Positions 17,018-24,865 of a DNA stretch of 64,000 nucleotides are shown here, one piece after another; position 1 is the stretch's first letter, and the number at the start of each line of letters is the position of its first letter. The DNA lies in the NCBI GenBank assembly GCA_035968315.1, contig JAVYIN010000007.1:404996-468995 (forward strand), written 5' to 3'. Origin of the DNA: Nitrospira sp. Lineage in GTDB: Bacteria; Nitrospirota; Nitrospiria; Nitrospirales; Nitrospiraceae. The translations under genes were made by a program, and so were the position numbers. The notes below the pieces were generated by a model, which had not been told where the DNA came from, ran no database searches, and saw only the letters and a list, made by a program, of their open reading frames with translations.

Positions 17018-17331
17018 GTGAACTCCTCCCGAACAAGTGTGGCAAGGGTCTTGATTTGTGCCGGCGTCAAGTCGTCTTGCTCGTTCTTCGCATACAGATA
17101 CAACATATAAAAGACTTCACTTCCTCGTTCCCAATAATAGATGAGGCGAACGCCGCCTCGTTTCCCTCGGCCAGGAGCTGCCCAGCGGAGTTTGCGCAGC
17201 CCTGCTCCGCCCTTGATGAGTGCGCCCTGTGTAGGCCTGAGCAGCAGTGCTACCTGAAGCGCACGATACGTGTCATCGTCCAAATGCCGCCGAAGGATGG
17301 CGGTAAAGACCGGAGTTTCGATGAACCGCAT
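17014..17331 (-). CDS. RelE/HigB-type toxin
   Basis: 105 residues of the RelE/HigB mRNA-interferase fold: LIKGGAGLRKLRWAAPGRGKRGGVRLIYYWERGSEVFYMLYLYAKNEQDDLTPAQIKTL, where the GKRGGVRLIYY and LYAKNEQDDLT blocks are typical of NadS-linked or YgjN/HigB toxins. Expected to cut mRNA on the ribosome when free of the antitoxin encoded downstream. A weak promoter-like TTGCAC/TACCAT pair lies just upstream, leaving almost no leader. It sits in the same accessory island as the SIR2 unit. Confidence 0.85.
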   Translation of the reverse strand: MRFIETPVFTAILRRHLDDDTYRALQVALLLRPTQGALIKGGAGLRKLRWAAPGRGKRGGVRLIYYWERGSEVFYMLYLYAKNEQDDLTPAQIKTLATLVREEFT

Positions 17332-17498
17332 GATGTTTATGGTACGTCAATGGCGTATATTCGTGCAAGGGATTAGACTGCGAGATTTGTGCGCGCAGGG
17401 GCCTGGCTGGGGCGATAGCTGTCTCTGGTTGCCGGTCGGTCTTGTCTTTCTGGTGGCTGACGACGGGATAGACCGAAGAGACCAGACAGACTCAGCCC

Positions 17499-17861
17499 TC
17501 ACGCCCGCTTGCTCCGCCACCACCATCCATAGATCGTCAGATTCACGGCGACGACTATCGCGCCAAGGATCAGTTGGATATCCTGTGTGAGTGCCTCCGG
17601 GTAGAGAATGGGCACGACATAGCGGATGATGAAGTCTCCTTCATGGCCGCCCTCGCCCCCCTGCGTTCGCAGCCAATTCTCCAACGGCGTCAGCGGGCAG
17701 ATCCAGCCGCTGAATTCGATGAACGCGCCCCAGGCCACTGCCGGCAGGTGCAGCCACATGATTCGTGGCCATTTCAGGACCAAGAGCCCGCCGAGCAGTA
17801 CGAAGAGCACAAAGCTGAGGTGCAGGAGGACGACGAGATCGGCAGCAAGTCGATAGAGCAT
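17499..17861 (-). CDS. DUF2784 membrane protein
   Basis: 120 residues with three to four hydrophobic helices: ADLVVLLHLSFVLFVLLGGLLVL, the conserved WLHLPAVAWGAFIEFSGWICPLTPLENWLR block, and a C-terminal LILGAIVVAVNLTIYGWWW. That central block is the DUF2784 signature. Role unknown; inner-membrane location is clear. The ATG at 17861 begins just before the membrane region; the open frame extends upstream into the DUF488 gene without a better start. Last gene of a seven-gene minus-strand run. Confidence 0.85.
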   Translation of the reverse strand: MLYRLAADLVVLLHLSFVLFVLLGGLLVLKWPRIMWLHLPAVAWGAFIEFSGWICPLTPLENWLRTQGGEGGHEGDFIIRYVVPILYPEALTQDIQLILGAIVVAVNLTIYGWWWRSKRA

Positions 17862-17901
17862 GGGCTTAGTGTGGAGAAAGCGGGCGGCCGGTGCAATGGG
17901 G

Positions 17902-18459
17902 CTAGTCGAACAGCCGAGGGACGGCGTCCGGATCGGGGTATGTGAGTGTCCCATTCTGGCTGACGGCGAAGGAAGTGAGCTGGTGCCGGTCGGCCTTTGA
18001 CTCGGTCATGATGTGCCGGACCTCCCAGCCCCGGCTGATCAGTGCATCGGCGATCAGTGACCGGTGGCAGCGCCAGGGGACGGCTTCGGCGCACATGACG
18101 GCGGTTCGATGCAATCGGCCCTCAGCCATCAGCTCCTCGACCGCTCGTTGAAATTCCTCCGTCTGCATGTAGTCGGCATAGCCGCGAAAACTCTCGTTCC
18201 GCCACCCGGTATTGCGAGAGTCCTTGTTCGGTTTGCGCAATCCACCGAGCGCGGGCATGTGCCGATACTGGATTCCCTTGCTTCGTAACGATTGCGCCAG
18301 CGTGTCCGTGTTAAATTGTGGATTGTGCCGCGAGCGAGGCACCGTGCGCACGTCGATGAGTTCGGCGATGGCATGAGCCTGCAGCAGCGCGATGAATTCG
18401 TCTATCGGCCTGGTCGAATGGCCGATGGTCCAGAGAGTGGGACGCGGTCCATCGCTCAC
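17902..18459 (-). CDS. DUF488 family protein
   Basis: 185 residues, DUF488 hallmark order: TIGHSTRPIDEFIALLQAH near the N terminus, LIDVRTVPRSRHNPQFN, YRHMPALGGLR, and the Cys motif VMCAEAVPWRCHRSLIADAL. Cytoplasmic, no signal peptide. The biochemical function of DUF488 is not established; the conserved Cys and His residues suggest a nucleic-acid or redox-linked enzyme. The start overlaps the TfoX-like gene stop by 4 bases, so these are co-translated. Confidence 0.88.
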   Translation of the reverse strand: MSDGPRPTLWTIGHSTRPIDEFIALLQAHAIAELIDVRTVPRSRHNPQFNTDTLAQSLRSKGIQYRHMPALGGLRKPNKDSRNTGWRNESFRGYADYMQTEEFQRAVEELMAEGRLHRTAVMCAEAVPWRCHRSLIADALISRGWEVRHIMTESKADRHQLTSFAVSQNGTLTYPDPDAVPRLFD

Positions 18460-18764
18460 GGCTGGCCTGCCTGCTTGGCCCAGTCGGTCAATTGCTCCGC
18501 GTCCTCGATCACGTCGAGCGGGACTTCATAATAAGATTTGAGCGTCTGCTTGGTATTGGCCTTGAACGGTTTCATGCCCTGGTCTTGATAAAGCGTGACG
18601 GTGGCTGGTGAGACTTTGAAGTAGAGCCGCCCTTTGTGGACGATGCCAAAAAATGTTTTCCCGGAGTAGAGTCCGAATCCGCCGAACATGGCGCGACAGG
18701 TCAGGCCTCGGAGATCGGCCAGCTGGTCCAGCACAAAATCCTTGAAGCCGTCGGCTTTGGCCAT
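18456..18764 (-). CDS. TfoX N-terminal domain protein
   Basis: 102 residues containing only the TfoX_N domain: FVLDQLADLRGLTCRAMFGGFGLYSGKTFFGIVHKGRLYFKV, with the family motif RAMFGGFGLY. Full-length TfoX/Sxy proteins (about 200 residues) activate competence genes; stand-alone N-terminal domain proteins are common and of unknown role, so competence control should not be assumed. Embedded in the minus-strand run between the methyltransferase (9-base gap) and DUF488. Confidence 0.87.
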   Translation of the reverse strand: MAKADGFKDFVLDQLADLRGLTCRAMFGGFGLYSGKTFFGIVHKGRLYFKVSPATVTLYQDQGMKPFKANTKQTLKSYYEVPLDVIEDAEQLTDWAKQAGQP

Positions 18765-18773
18765 CGGTCCCCT

Positions 18774-19631
18774 CTACAAGGGTTTTCGCGCGGCTACCAT
18801 CCGCACCGCCATCGGAAACACGATGCGTTCCCCGCGACGGTAATTCGACGCCGCTTGCAAGATGCGCTGTTTCACGTCCTGCTGCTGTGCCTCGGTCAGC
18901 TTGGCCATGAGATTCTGGACCGGCGCGGCGATCTCCATCAGGCTGGTGTAGTACTCGTCAGCCGACGCATAGGACCAGTCCGCAAGAAACTCCTGCTCCG
19001 CGACATCGACCAATCCGGCCTGTTGGAATATCCCGGCAAGGTCGTCCGGCTTTGCCAGCCGGAAGATGCCCGGTGCTGTGGGGTCGGGCGGCGGCAGCTC
19101 GATGACTTGCTTGATAGCGGCCATCGAGAGCCCGATAGAGGGATTTCTGTCCGGTGCGGACCAGACGGCCGCCGCGACCCATCCACCCGGTCTCAAGACC
19201 CGCGCAATTTCTGACGCGGCCTTCGGAATTTCCGGGAGAAACATCAGGCAGAAGCGGCTGGTGACCGCGTCGAATGAGTTGGCTTCAAAGGGCAGCGTCG
19301 TCACGTCGCCGGTTTTGAATGAGATGTTGCTCAGGCCGAGGCGCTTGGCCTTGCGGTCCGCTGCGGCGAGCATGTGCTCGGCGAGATCCATGCCGATGAC
19401 GCTGCCGGTCGGTCCGACCGTCTGAGCGCCGAGCAGGGCCGGGTAGCCGGTGCCGGATCCAAGGTCGAGCACCTTCATGCCCGCATGGAGACGCGCGTCG
19501 GCCACGAGGCGATGGTTCAGAAAGGCCATCTGCTCGTCGAACAACCGGTCCCATTTTTCCCAGCCGCCTGCGACGCGGTTCCAGTCCTGACGCTGGCCTG
19601 CAATGAGCTTCGTGTTCTCGGGGGTTGGCAT
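18774..19631 (-). CDS. Class I SAM-dependent methyltransferase (UbiE-like)
   Basis: 285 residues. Motif I VLDLGSGTGYPALLGAQTVG near residue 53, motif II acidic end VIGMDLAEHML, then TGDVTTLPFEANSFDAVTSRFCLMFLPE and RVLRPGGWVAAAVW: the standard small-molecule methyltransferase order of the UbiE/COQ5 group. Substrate unknown; there is no ubiquinone gene context. Gap of 17 bases to the MoaD-like gene upstream and 9 bases to the TfoX-like gene downstream, so it is part of one transcript. Confidence 0.88.
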   Translation of the reverse strand: MPTPENTKLIAGQRQDWNRVAGGWEKWDRLFDEQMAFLNHRLVADARLHAGMKVLDLGSGTGYPALLGAQTVGPTGSVIGMDLAEHMLAAADRKAKRLGLSNISFKTGDVTTLPFEANSFDAVTSRFCLMFLPEIPKAASEIARVLRPGGWVAAAVWSAPDRNPSIGLSMAAIKQVIELPPPDPTAPGIFRLAKPDDLAGIFQQAGLVDVAEQEFLADWSYASADEYYTSLMEIAAPVQNLMAKLTEAQQQDVKQRILQAASNYRRGERIVFPMAVRMVAARKPL

Positions 19632-19648
19632 CGTGTCTCCTCTCAGGT

Positions 19649-19909
19649 TTATCCGCCGCTGAGGGCACAGATAACGTAAAGATGGTCCTCTTGCTGCAGG
19701 GGACTGTTCAAGTCCTGCCGCTGTTCATCGTTTACGAAGATTCTGATGTGCGGCCTGATGGTATCCTGTTCCGTGATGATGCGAAACCGGATGCCGGGAT
19801 AACGGCGATCCAAGGCCGCCAGCGCTTCGGCGAGCGTGGCGCCTTCCACCGGCACCTCGCGCTGCTGTGCTGTGTAGGACCGCAGAGCGCTGGGGATGTG
19901 GGCGATCAT
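19649..19909 (-). CDS. MoaD/ThiS-like ubiquitin-fold sulfur carrier
   Basis: 86 residues with beta-grasp character: VEGATLAEALAALDRRYPGIRFRI, then IRIFVNDEQRQDL and the C-terminal LYVICALSGG ending in the diglycine needed for adenylation and thiocarboxylation. The start overlaps the stop of the Asp-box propeller gene by 4 bases, giving tight coupling. No E1-like partner (MoeB/ThiF) or MoaE is nearby, so the process it supplies with sulfur is unknown. Confidence 0.85.
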   Translation of the reverse strand: MIAHIPSALRSYTAQQREVPVEGATLAEALAALDRRYPGIRFRIITEQDTIRPHIRIFVNDEQRQDLNSPLQQEDHLYVICALSGG

Positions 19910-21066
19910 CGACTGAGCGTGGCCGCTTCCACGGAATAGATTTCCGGCAGATGTCTGGCGATGCAGGTCCAGGTCGCTCCCTCGTTCCGGCTCGCCCAAA
20001 TCTCCCCTTGCGTCGTGCCCACGTAGAGGCCGACCGCCTCGTGGGTGTCGCGTGTCATCGCCTGGCGTTTGACCGTCCACCAGGCGTTCGACTTTGGGAG
20101 GCCCTTGTCCTGCCGGGTCCAGCTTTTCCCGGCGTTGCGTGTGACATAGGCGGCGGGTTTCCCATCCGGACTGACCCGCGGCCATACCGTTGTGCTGTCC
20201 ATTGGAAAGACCCAGGCCATATCGGCATCGCGTGGATGCACGGTCATGGGAAATCCAATGTCGCCGACTTTCTTCGGCATGTTTTTCCCGATCCGCACCC
20301 AGGTATCCGAGGGCCGATCGAGCCGGTAGATGCCGCAATGGTTCTGCTGATAGAGCCGGTCCGGATTGCTCGGACAGAGCCGTATACAGTGGGGATCGTG
20401 GAAGGTTGGCGTAGAGGGGTCGAACCCTTCGACGACATCCAGCCCTTGAATGAGCGTCTGAAAGGTCTTGCCTCCGTCGAGAGACTCATGCACGCCGCCG
20501 CCGGACATCCCGAAGTAGAGATGTTTTGGGTCGCGCGGGTCGACGATGATCGAGTGCAGCTTTGGACCGTCCGGGGTGCCGTCCTGCACGCTGCCCATCC
20601 ACTCGCGGTATTGCGGATCGGCATTGATGTAGGAGAATGGCTTCCAGGTGGCGCCTCCGTCGTCTGAACGAAAGAGGCCCTGCGGAGAGGTCCCGGCGTA
20701 CCAGGCATTCGGTTCGTTCGCGTGGCAGGGCATGAGCCAGAAAATATGACCGACCGAGCGGCCCTCTTCGCCCTCCGCGGCTTTCTTGAACGCCGGCGGC
20801 GCGGCCGACTCCTTCCACGTCTTCCCGGCATCGGTAGAGCGAAATAGAGTTGGCCCCAAGTGCCCTGTACTGGCCGCCATTAACATCGTGCGGCGGTCCC
20901 GCGGGTCGGCGACGATGTGATGGATGATGTGGCCGAGGAAGAGCGGCGCCGAGACTTTCCAGGTCCGTCTCATCCGGTCGCTCTTGAGGATGAAAGCGCC
21001 TTTTCTGCTGCCGACCAACAATGTGACGGCACCGCTGCTTGCTGGGGTCGTCGTCGAGGATCTCAT
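19906..21066 (-). CDS. Sialidase-like beta-propeller with Asp-box (BNR) repeats
   Basis: 386 residues from the ATG at 21066, with GGAGG 7 bases upstream (a GTG at 21069 is less well placed). Repeated Asp-box motifs S/T-x-D/N-x-G-x-T/S-W/F mark the propeller blades: STDAGKTW, SDDGGATW, SLDGGKTF, TRNAGKSW and SRNEGATW. No signal peptide is evident, which is unlike secreted sialidases. Similar proteins are annotated as glycosyl hydrolases or YCF48-like, but no catalytic sialidase triad is obvious. Direct coupling to the MoaD-like gene suggests the two act together; how is unknown. Confidence 0.86.
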   Translation of the reverse strand: MRSSTTTPASSGAVTLLVGSRKGAFILKSDRMRRTWKVSAPLFLGHIIHHIVADPRDRRTMLMAASTGHLGPTLFRSTDAGKTWKESAAPPAFKKAAEGEEGRSVGHIFWLMPCHANEPNAWYAGTSPQGLFRSDDGGATWKPFSYINADPQYREWMGSVQDGTPDGPKLHSIIVDPRDPKHLYFGMSGGGVHESLDGGKTFQTLIQGLDVVEGFDPSTPTFHDPHCIRLCPSNPDRLYQQNHCGIYRLDRPSDTWVRIGKNMPKKVGDIGFPMTVHPRDADMAWVFPMDSTTVWPRVSPDGKPAAYVTRNAGKSWTRQDKGLPKSNAWWTVKRQAMTRDTHEAVGLYVGTTQGEIWASRNEGATWTCIARHLPEIYSVEAATLSR

Positions 21067-21086
21067 CACCGACCTCCGTCTGACGA

Positions 21087-21521
21087 TTACTTCAAAGTTT
21101 GTAAGGTCTCCCGCAGTTCCTTCAGTTCGGCACTTAGGAGTTCAAGATGCTGGTCACGCTGGGGTTGATCGTTCTTGAATTTCCAGAGCCGCCCGAATAT
21201 GGCGCCGAGTTCTTTTTTGTGCGTCTTGGCCAAGTCATACGCCGGCGTGTTGGCCTGGGCGTCTGTCACGCCGCAGAAGGAATCCAAGAGGGCGTGGAAC
21301 TGATTGTGCAAATCATCGAAGGCATTATCGACACCTTTCCCGCCCTTCGCTTTCGCAGCGGTGGCTTCCATCATCGTGGTGAGATTGATCATGGTTTCGA
21401 CGCCGCTCGCGCCTTTGGCCTGCGTTGCGTAGTCGCCGGCGCGGGGGTAGAAGAGATAGCTGCAGCCGCTGAGCCCGGTGAGGAGAAGGGCGAGCGCGAA
21501 TACGCCAAGTGTTCGTTGCAT
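21087..21521 (-). CDS. Small lipoprotein of unknown function
   Basis: 144 residues. Lipoprotein signal MQRTLGVFALALLLTGLSGC with the lipobox LSGC; the mature part is helical and charged. ATG at 21521 is set by a strong GGAGG seven bases upstream. First gene of the minus-strand run that continues through the propeller, MoaD-like and methyltransferase genes. No family recognised. Confidence 0.75.
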   Translation of the reverse strand: MQRTLGVFALALLLTGLSGCSYLFYPRAGDYATQAKGASGVETMINLTTMMEATAAKAKGGKGVDNAFDDLHNQFHALLDSFCGVTDAQANTPAYDLAKTHKKELGAIFGRLWKFKNDQPQRDQHLELLSAELKELRETLQTLK

Positions 21522-21701
21522 GGCAGCCTCCTTTGGTGAACGGGTTGCGTGTGTAGTCAATCATGTTGGTCTGATGAGGTCAATCGGTCCTGTGGTGCTA
21601 GAGGGGACGGAGGGCTTCGTCCATGCGTCTTTCGCGGAGGCCAGCGCAAAAGTCTCAAAGGATGTGGCCGTGGCTTGATCGTTCAGGAGTAAGGCGAAAA
21701 A

Positions 21702-22283
21702 TTATTCGACGACGCGGAGTCCAATCTCCGCCGCTTGTACGATGGCCTCCTTGGCCGCGCCCGATTTGATCATCACAATCAGGCCTTGCATCATAGTGGT
21801 GAAAAACTGTGCAAGCGCGCGTGGATCCTGTTCAGCGCTGAGTTCTCCCTGATTTCTGGCCCGAGTAAGGAGGCTGAGGAGCGCCTCTTCGCCCATCCGC
21901 AGGGCTTGCTTCAACTGGTCCGCGATATCGCCCTCATGGGGGGCTAGTTCCATGACGGTGTTGGCAAGGAGGCAGCCACGCCGCTGGGGGTCGGCCAGCG
22001 CGCCGTCGATCATGCCCCGAATAAACTGGCGCAGCAGCGGCAAGGCCGGGCCCGGTTGCGTGAGCCGCGAGAAGAGGGGGGCGACGATGCCCTGGCAATA
22101 CCGATCGAGGGCTTTCACAAAGAGCTGGCGCTTGCCGCCGAAGGTGTCGTAGAGCGAGCCACGGTTCAGATGCATCGCCGCGAGCAAATCCTCCATCGAC
22201 GTGGCTTCGTAGCCTTTATGCCAAAAGACGTGCATCGCGTGATCGAGCGCGTCGTCCGGGTTGAACTCTTTCGGGCGGGGCAT
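21702..22283 (-). CDS. TetR/AcrR family transcriptional regulator
   Basis: 193 residues. N-terminal TetR helix-turn-helix: DALDHAMHVFWHKGYEATSMEDLLAAMHLNRGSLYDTFGGKRQLFVKALDRY, close to AcrR/YxaF-type repressors; the C-terminal ligand domain is similar to the TetR_C group with FTTMMQGLIVMIKSGA. ATG at 22283 chosen for the AGGAG upstream; the open frame runs 63 codons further without support. Divergent from the PilZ-like gene and the MFS exporter, which may be its target. Confidence 0.9.
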   Translation of the reverse strand: MPRPKEFNPDDALDHAMHVFWHKGYEATSMEDLLAAMHLNRGSLYDTFGGKRQLFVKALDRYCQGIVAPLFSRLTQPGPALPLLRQFIRGMIDGALADPQRRGCLLANTVMELAPHEGDIADQLKQALRMGEEALLSLLTRARNQGELSAEQDPRALAQFFTTMMQGLIVMIKSGAAKEAIVQAAEIGLRVVE

Positions 22284-22433
22284 GGGACTTCTCCTATGGA
22301 TCTGGAACGGGTAGTAGGGTAGCAAATACTGGAATGATTGGTCAAGATCGTGCGATTGGTGCCAGTGTCGAATAATCGCGGCCATGAGATTGGCGATTTG
22401 GTGTTTGTGCCGGAGCCGATACGTGAAGAATTG

Positions 22434-22490
22434 ACTACGTAGTTCTAGGGAATCCTTTTGGCTTCTATACAATCATATGGGCGGTATAAT
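22434..22490 (+). promoter_or_regulatory. Candidate promoter and 10-bp palindrome between tetR-type and pilZ-like genes
   Basis: Perfect palindrome ACTACGTAGT (22434-22443) and a consensus -10 TATAAT (22485-22490) on the plus strand, 64 bases before the PilZ-like start. No good -35 is visible at 17 bases. The palindrome is a plausible TetR-family operator. Confidence 0.35.
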
Positions 22491-22553
22491 ACAACGTCAA
22501 CGCGACGAGGCAGCGGCACAGCTCTTCTCAGGATGAGAGGAGGCCGAGCGATC

Positions 22554-23027
22554 ATGGATGGAATTATGGGGCGGAAATTTATGAAGCAGATCGTGGCATC
22601 GATCGGATCCTATAGCAAAAAGATTTTTCGGCAGCTGGGGTTCAGTCAGAGCGAGCCCACGCTTCCAATGGTGGCCTGGGAAGCAGGAGGTCCGTTGCGG
22701 GTCGAACGCCGGCGTGAGGCGCGCAGTCCCAAGCTCAGTCCCTGTACCTATGGGCTGATGCGGTCCGTCGATCGCGATGGGGTCACGCTCGAAGAGGGGC
22801 TGGGGACCGCGGTAAACGAGAGCCCCGCTGGCTTGCGGCTCTTGCTGGGCATCGCGCCGCATCCGGGGCAGCTCTTGGAAGTGCAAACCAATCAATCGAC
22901 GTTCAGTTGCGGACTGTATCTGGCCGAAGTTTGTTGGACGAAGCCGTTGCGGGAGGATGAGCAAGGGGCGCTCTACCTCGTCGGATGCCGTGTGAATTTC
23001 GGCGCCGCGCGCGTCGCGATGTTTTAG
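22554..23027 (+). CDS. PilZ-like domain protein
   Basis: 157 residues. Two elements match PilZ cyclic-di-GMP binding motifs: RREAR (RxxxR, near residue 45) and NESPAG (N/D-x-S-x-x-G, near residue 79), followed by a beta-rich segment LLLGIAPHPGQLLEVQTNQS and LYLAEVCWTKPL. The N-terminal 40 residues are basic and helical. ATG at 22554 chosen because GAGGAGG lies 10 bases upstream; the open frame starts at 22458. A cyclic-di-GMP effector role is inferred from the motifs. Confidence 0.7.
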   Translation: MDGIMGRKFMKQIVASIGSYSKKIFRQLGFSQSEPTLPMVAWEAGGPLRVERRREARSPKLSPCTYGLMRSVDRDGVTLEEGLGTAVNESPAGLRLLLGIAPHPGQLLEVQTNQSTFSCGLYLAEVCWTKPLREDEQGALYLVGCRVNFGAARVAMF

Positions 23028-23084
23028 CCGTCCGCGTATTTGTTCCTGTCTCCCCGCGCAGCCCTCTGGTAGGATGCAGGCACC

Positions 23085-24320
23085 ATGGCTGCCTCTGCTT
23101 CCGCCACCCCGCCGCGTCAGGCGGCCATCCTCTTCATTCTGATCACCGTCATGCTCGACGTGCTCTCCTTCGGGATCATTATTCCTGTGCTGCCGAAGCT
23201 CGTCGAAGAGTTTTTGGCCGGCGACACGGCGCAGGCCGCGCTGATCTATGGGCTCATGGGCACGGCCTGGGCTCTCATGCAATTTGTCTGTTCGCCCATT
23301 CAAGGCGCGCTGTCGGACCGGTTCGGCCGCAGGCCGGTCGTGCTGCTCTCGAATCTCGGCTTGGGTCTCGATTACATCTTTATGGCGCTGGCGCCCAGTG
23401 TCACCTGGCTCTTCGCGGGCCGGGTCATATCGGGCATCGCCGCCTCCAGCTTCAGCACAGCCGGGGCGTATATCGCCGACGTGACGCCGCCGGAGAAGCG
23501 GGCCGCCGGGTTCGGCATGATCGGCGCGGCGTTCGGATTGGGATTTGTGCTGGGCCCCGCAGTGGGCGGGATGCTCGGCGCCATCGATCCGCGCCTGCCA
23601 TTTTGGGGCGCGGCGGCGACGAGTGTGGTGAATGCCTGCTACGGGCTGTTTGTCCTGCCGGAGTCGCTTCCGCGCGAGAGACGGATGGGGTTTTCCTGGA
23701 AGCGGGCCAATCCGATTGGCTCGCTGGTCTTGCTCCGCTCGCATCGGGAGCTGTTCAGCCTGGCGGCCGTCGCGTTTCTCGGATATCTCGCCCATGCGGT
23801 CCTGCCGAGCACGGCCGTCCTCTATGTCGGCTATCGGTATGGATGGGGGCCGTCGGCGGTCGGCTTCATGCTGGCCGGGGCCGGCATCAGCGCCATGCTG
23901 GTGCAAGGAGTGCTCATGCGGCCCATCACCGCCGCCTTGGGCGAGAGACGGACGCTGCTGACCGGGCTGTTGTGCGGCGCCGCCGGGTTTACGGTGTACG
24001 GACTGGCGCCCACGGCCTGGATCTATTGCGCGGGCATTCCGATCATGGCCTGCTGGGGGCTGGCGGGACCGGCCACCCAAGCCCTCATGACGCGGCGTGT
24101 CAGTGCGTCCGAGCAGGGCCAGTTGCAAGGCGCGATTGCCGGCCTGGCCGGCATCGCCGGGCTCGTCGGGCCGGGTCTGTTCACGCAGACCTTCGCCTTC
24201 TTCATCAGGAGCGGCTCCGTCCTCAGCACGTCCCTGTATCTTCCCGGCGCGCCCTTTCTCCTTGCGGCACTCCTCCTGCTATTGGCGATGACGTTGGCCT
24301 GGCGGGCGACCGCACGGTGA
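23085..24320 (+). CDS. MFS drug exporter, TetA-like
   Basis: 411 residues, twelve hydrophobic segments. Motif A, GALSDRFGRRPVVLLS, lies in the loop between helices 2 and 3, and the helix 5 antiporter motif is seen in GFGMIGAAFGLGFVLGPAVGGMLG. The N terminus FILITVMLDVLSFGIIIPVLPKLV is characteristic of TetA(B/G)-type H+ antiporters, though substrate cannot be assumed to be tetracycline. Starts 57 bases after the PilZ-like gene; the divergent TetR regulator 800 bases upstream may control it. Confidence 0.92.
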   Translation: MAASASATPPRQAAILFILITVMLDVLSFGIIIPVLPKLVEEFLAGDTAQAALIYGLMGTAWALMQFVCSPIQGALSDRFGRRPVVLLSNLGLGLDYIFMALAPSVTWLFAGRVISGIAASSFSTAGAYIADVTPPEKRAAGFGMIGAAFGLGFVLGPAVGGMLGAIDPRLPFWGAAATSVVNACYGLFVLPESLPRERRMGFSWKRANPIGSLVLLRSHRELFSLAAVAFLGYLAHAVLPSTAVLYVGYRYGWGPSAVGFMLAGAGISAMLVQGVLMRPITAALGERRTLLTGLLCGAAGFTVYGLAPTAWIYCAGIPIMACWGLAGPATQALMTRRVSASEQGQLQGAIAGLAGIAGLVGPGLFTQTFAFFIRSGSVLSTSLYLPGAPFLLAALLLLLAMTLAWRATAR

Positions 24321-24435
24321 ACCGCAACCCCTCGATCGCGCGTCCCGCCGAAAGCCGGGAATTGACAAGGACGCCGAACGCATCGTACTGTAAAGGAGTC
24401 CTAAGTACATAGGATGAAGAGGAGAGGAGGCGCCA

Positions 24436-24690
24436 ATGGAGGCTGTCAAGGTGTTCGATACCTGGGTGGAAGCGGGAGGCCGCATGCATCATTTCGATGT
24501 GATGACGCGCGACGAGGCGACGGCGTTAAAGCTGGCCAACGAACATATGGCCTCGATGGGGCTTGCGTCGGCGGTGGTGACGACCCAGGAGTGCCAGTTT
24601 TGCCATCAGGAGCCCTTAGCCTTCTTCTCGGATGCGCAGCAGCGGGCGTTTCGCGAGTCGGGCGGCTTTATTGTCAGGCTGTCCGAATAA
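24436..24690 (+). CDS. DUF2024 family protein
   Basis: 84 residues. KVFDTWVEAGGRMHHFDVMTRD and the C-terminal CQFCHQE(P) with GFIVRL match the small DUF2024 family. Strong GAGGAGG ribosome site. The CxxC-H segment could bind a metal. Function unknown. Confidence 0.8.
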   Translation: MEAVKVFDTWVEAGGRMHHFDVMTRDEATALKLANEHMASMGLASAVVTTQECQFCHQEPLAFFSDAQQRAFRESGGFIVRLSE

Positions 24691-24865
24691 GGAAGGCCCC
24701 TTCGCACGGAATCTGTGCCCGCCTCAGGCCTCTTGCCGGTGCGTGTTGATGGAGCGTGCTCTCTTCGAGTAGGCGCCGGCTCATGCGGCAATCTTGACAT
24801 TCCCCCTCGGACCCCATTACAAAGTCGGCCCTTGTCTTCGATTATTCTCCGCCAAGGAATCATTC

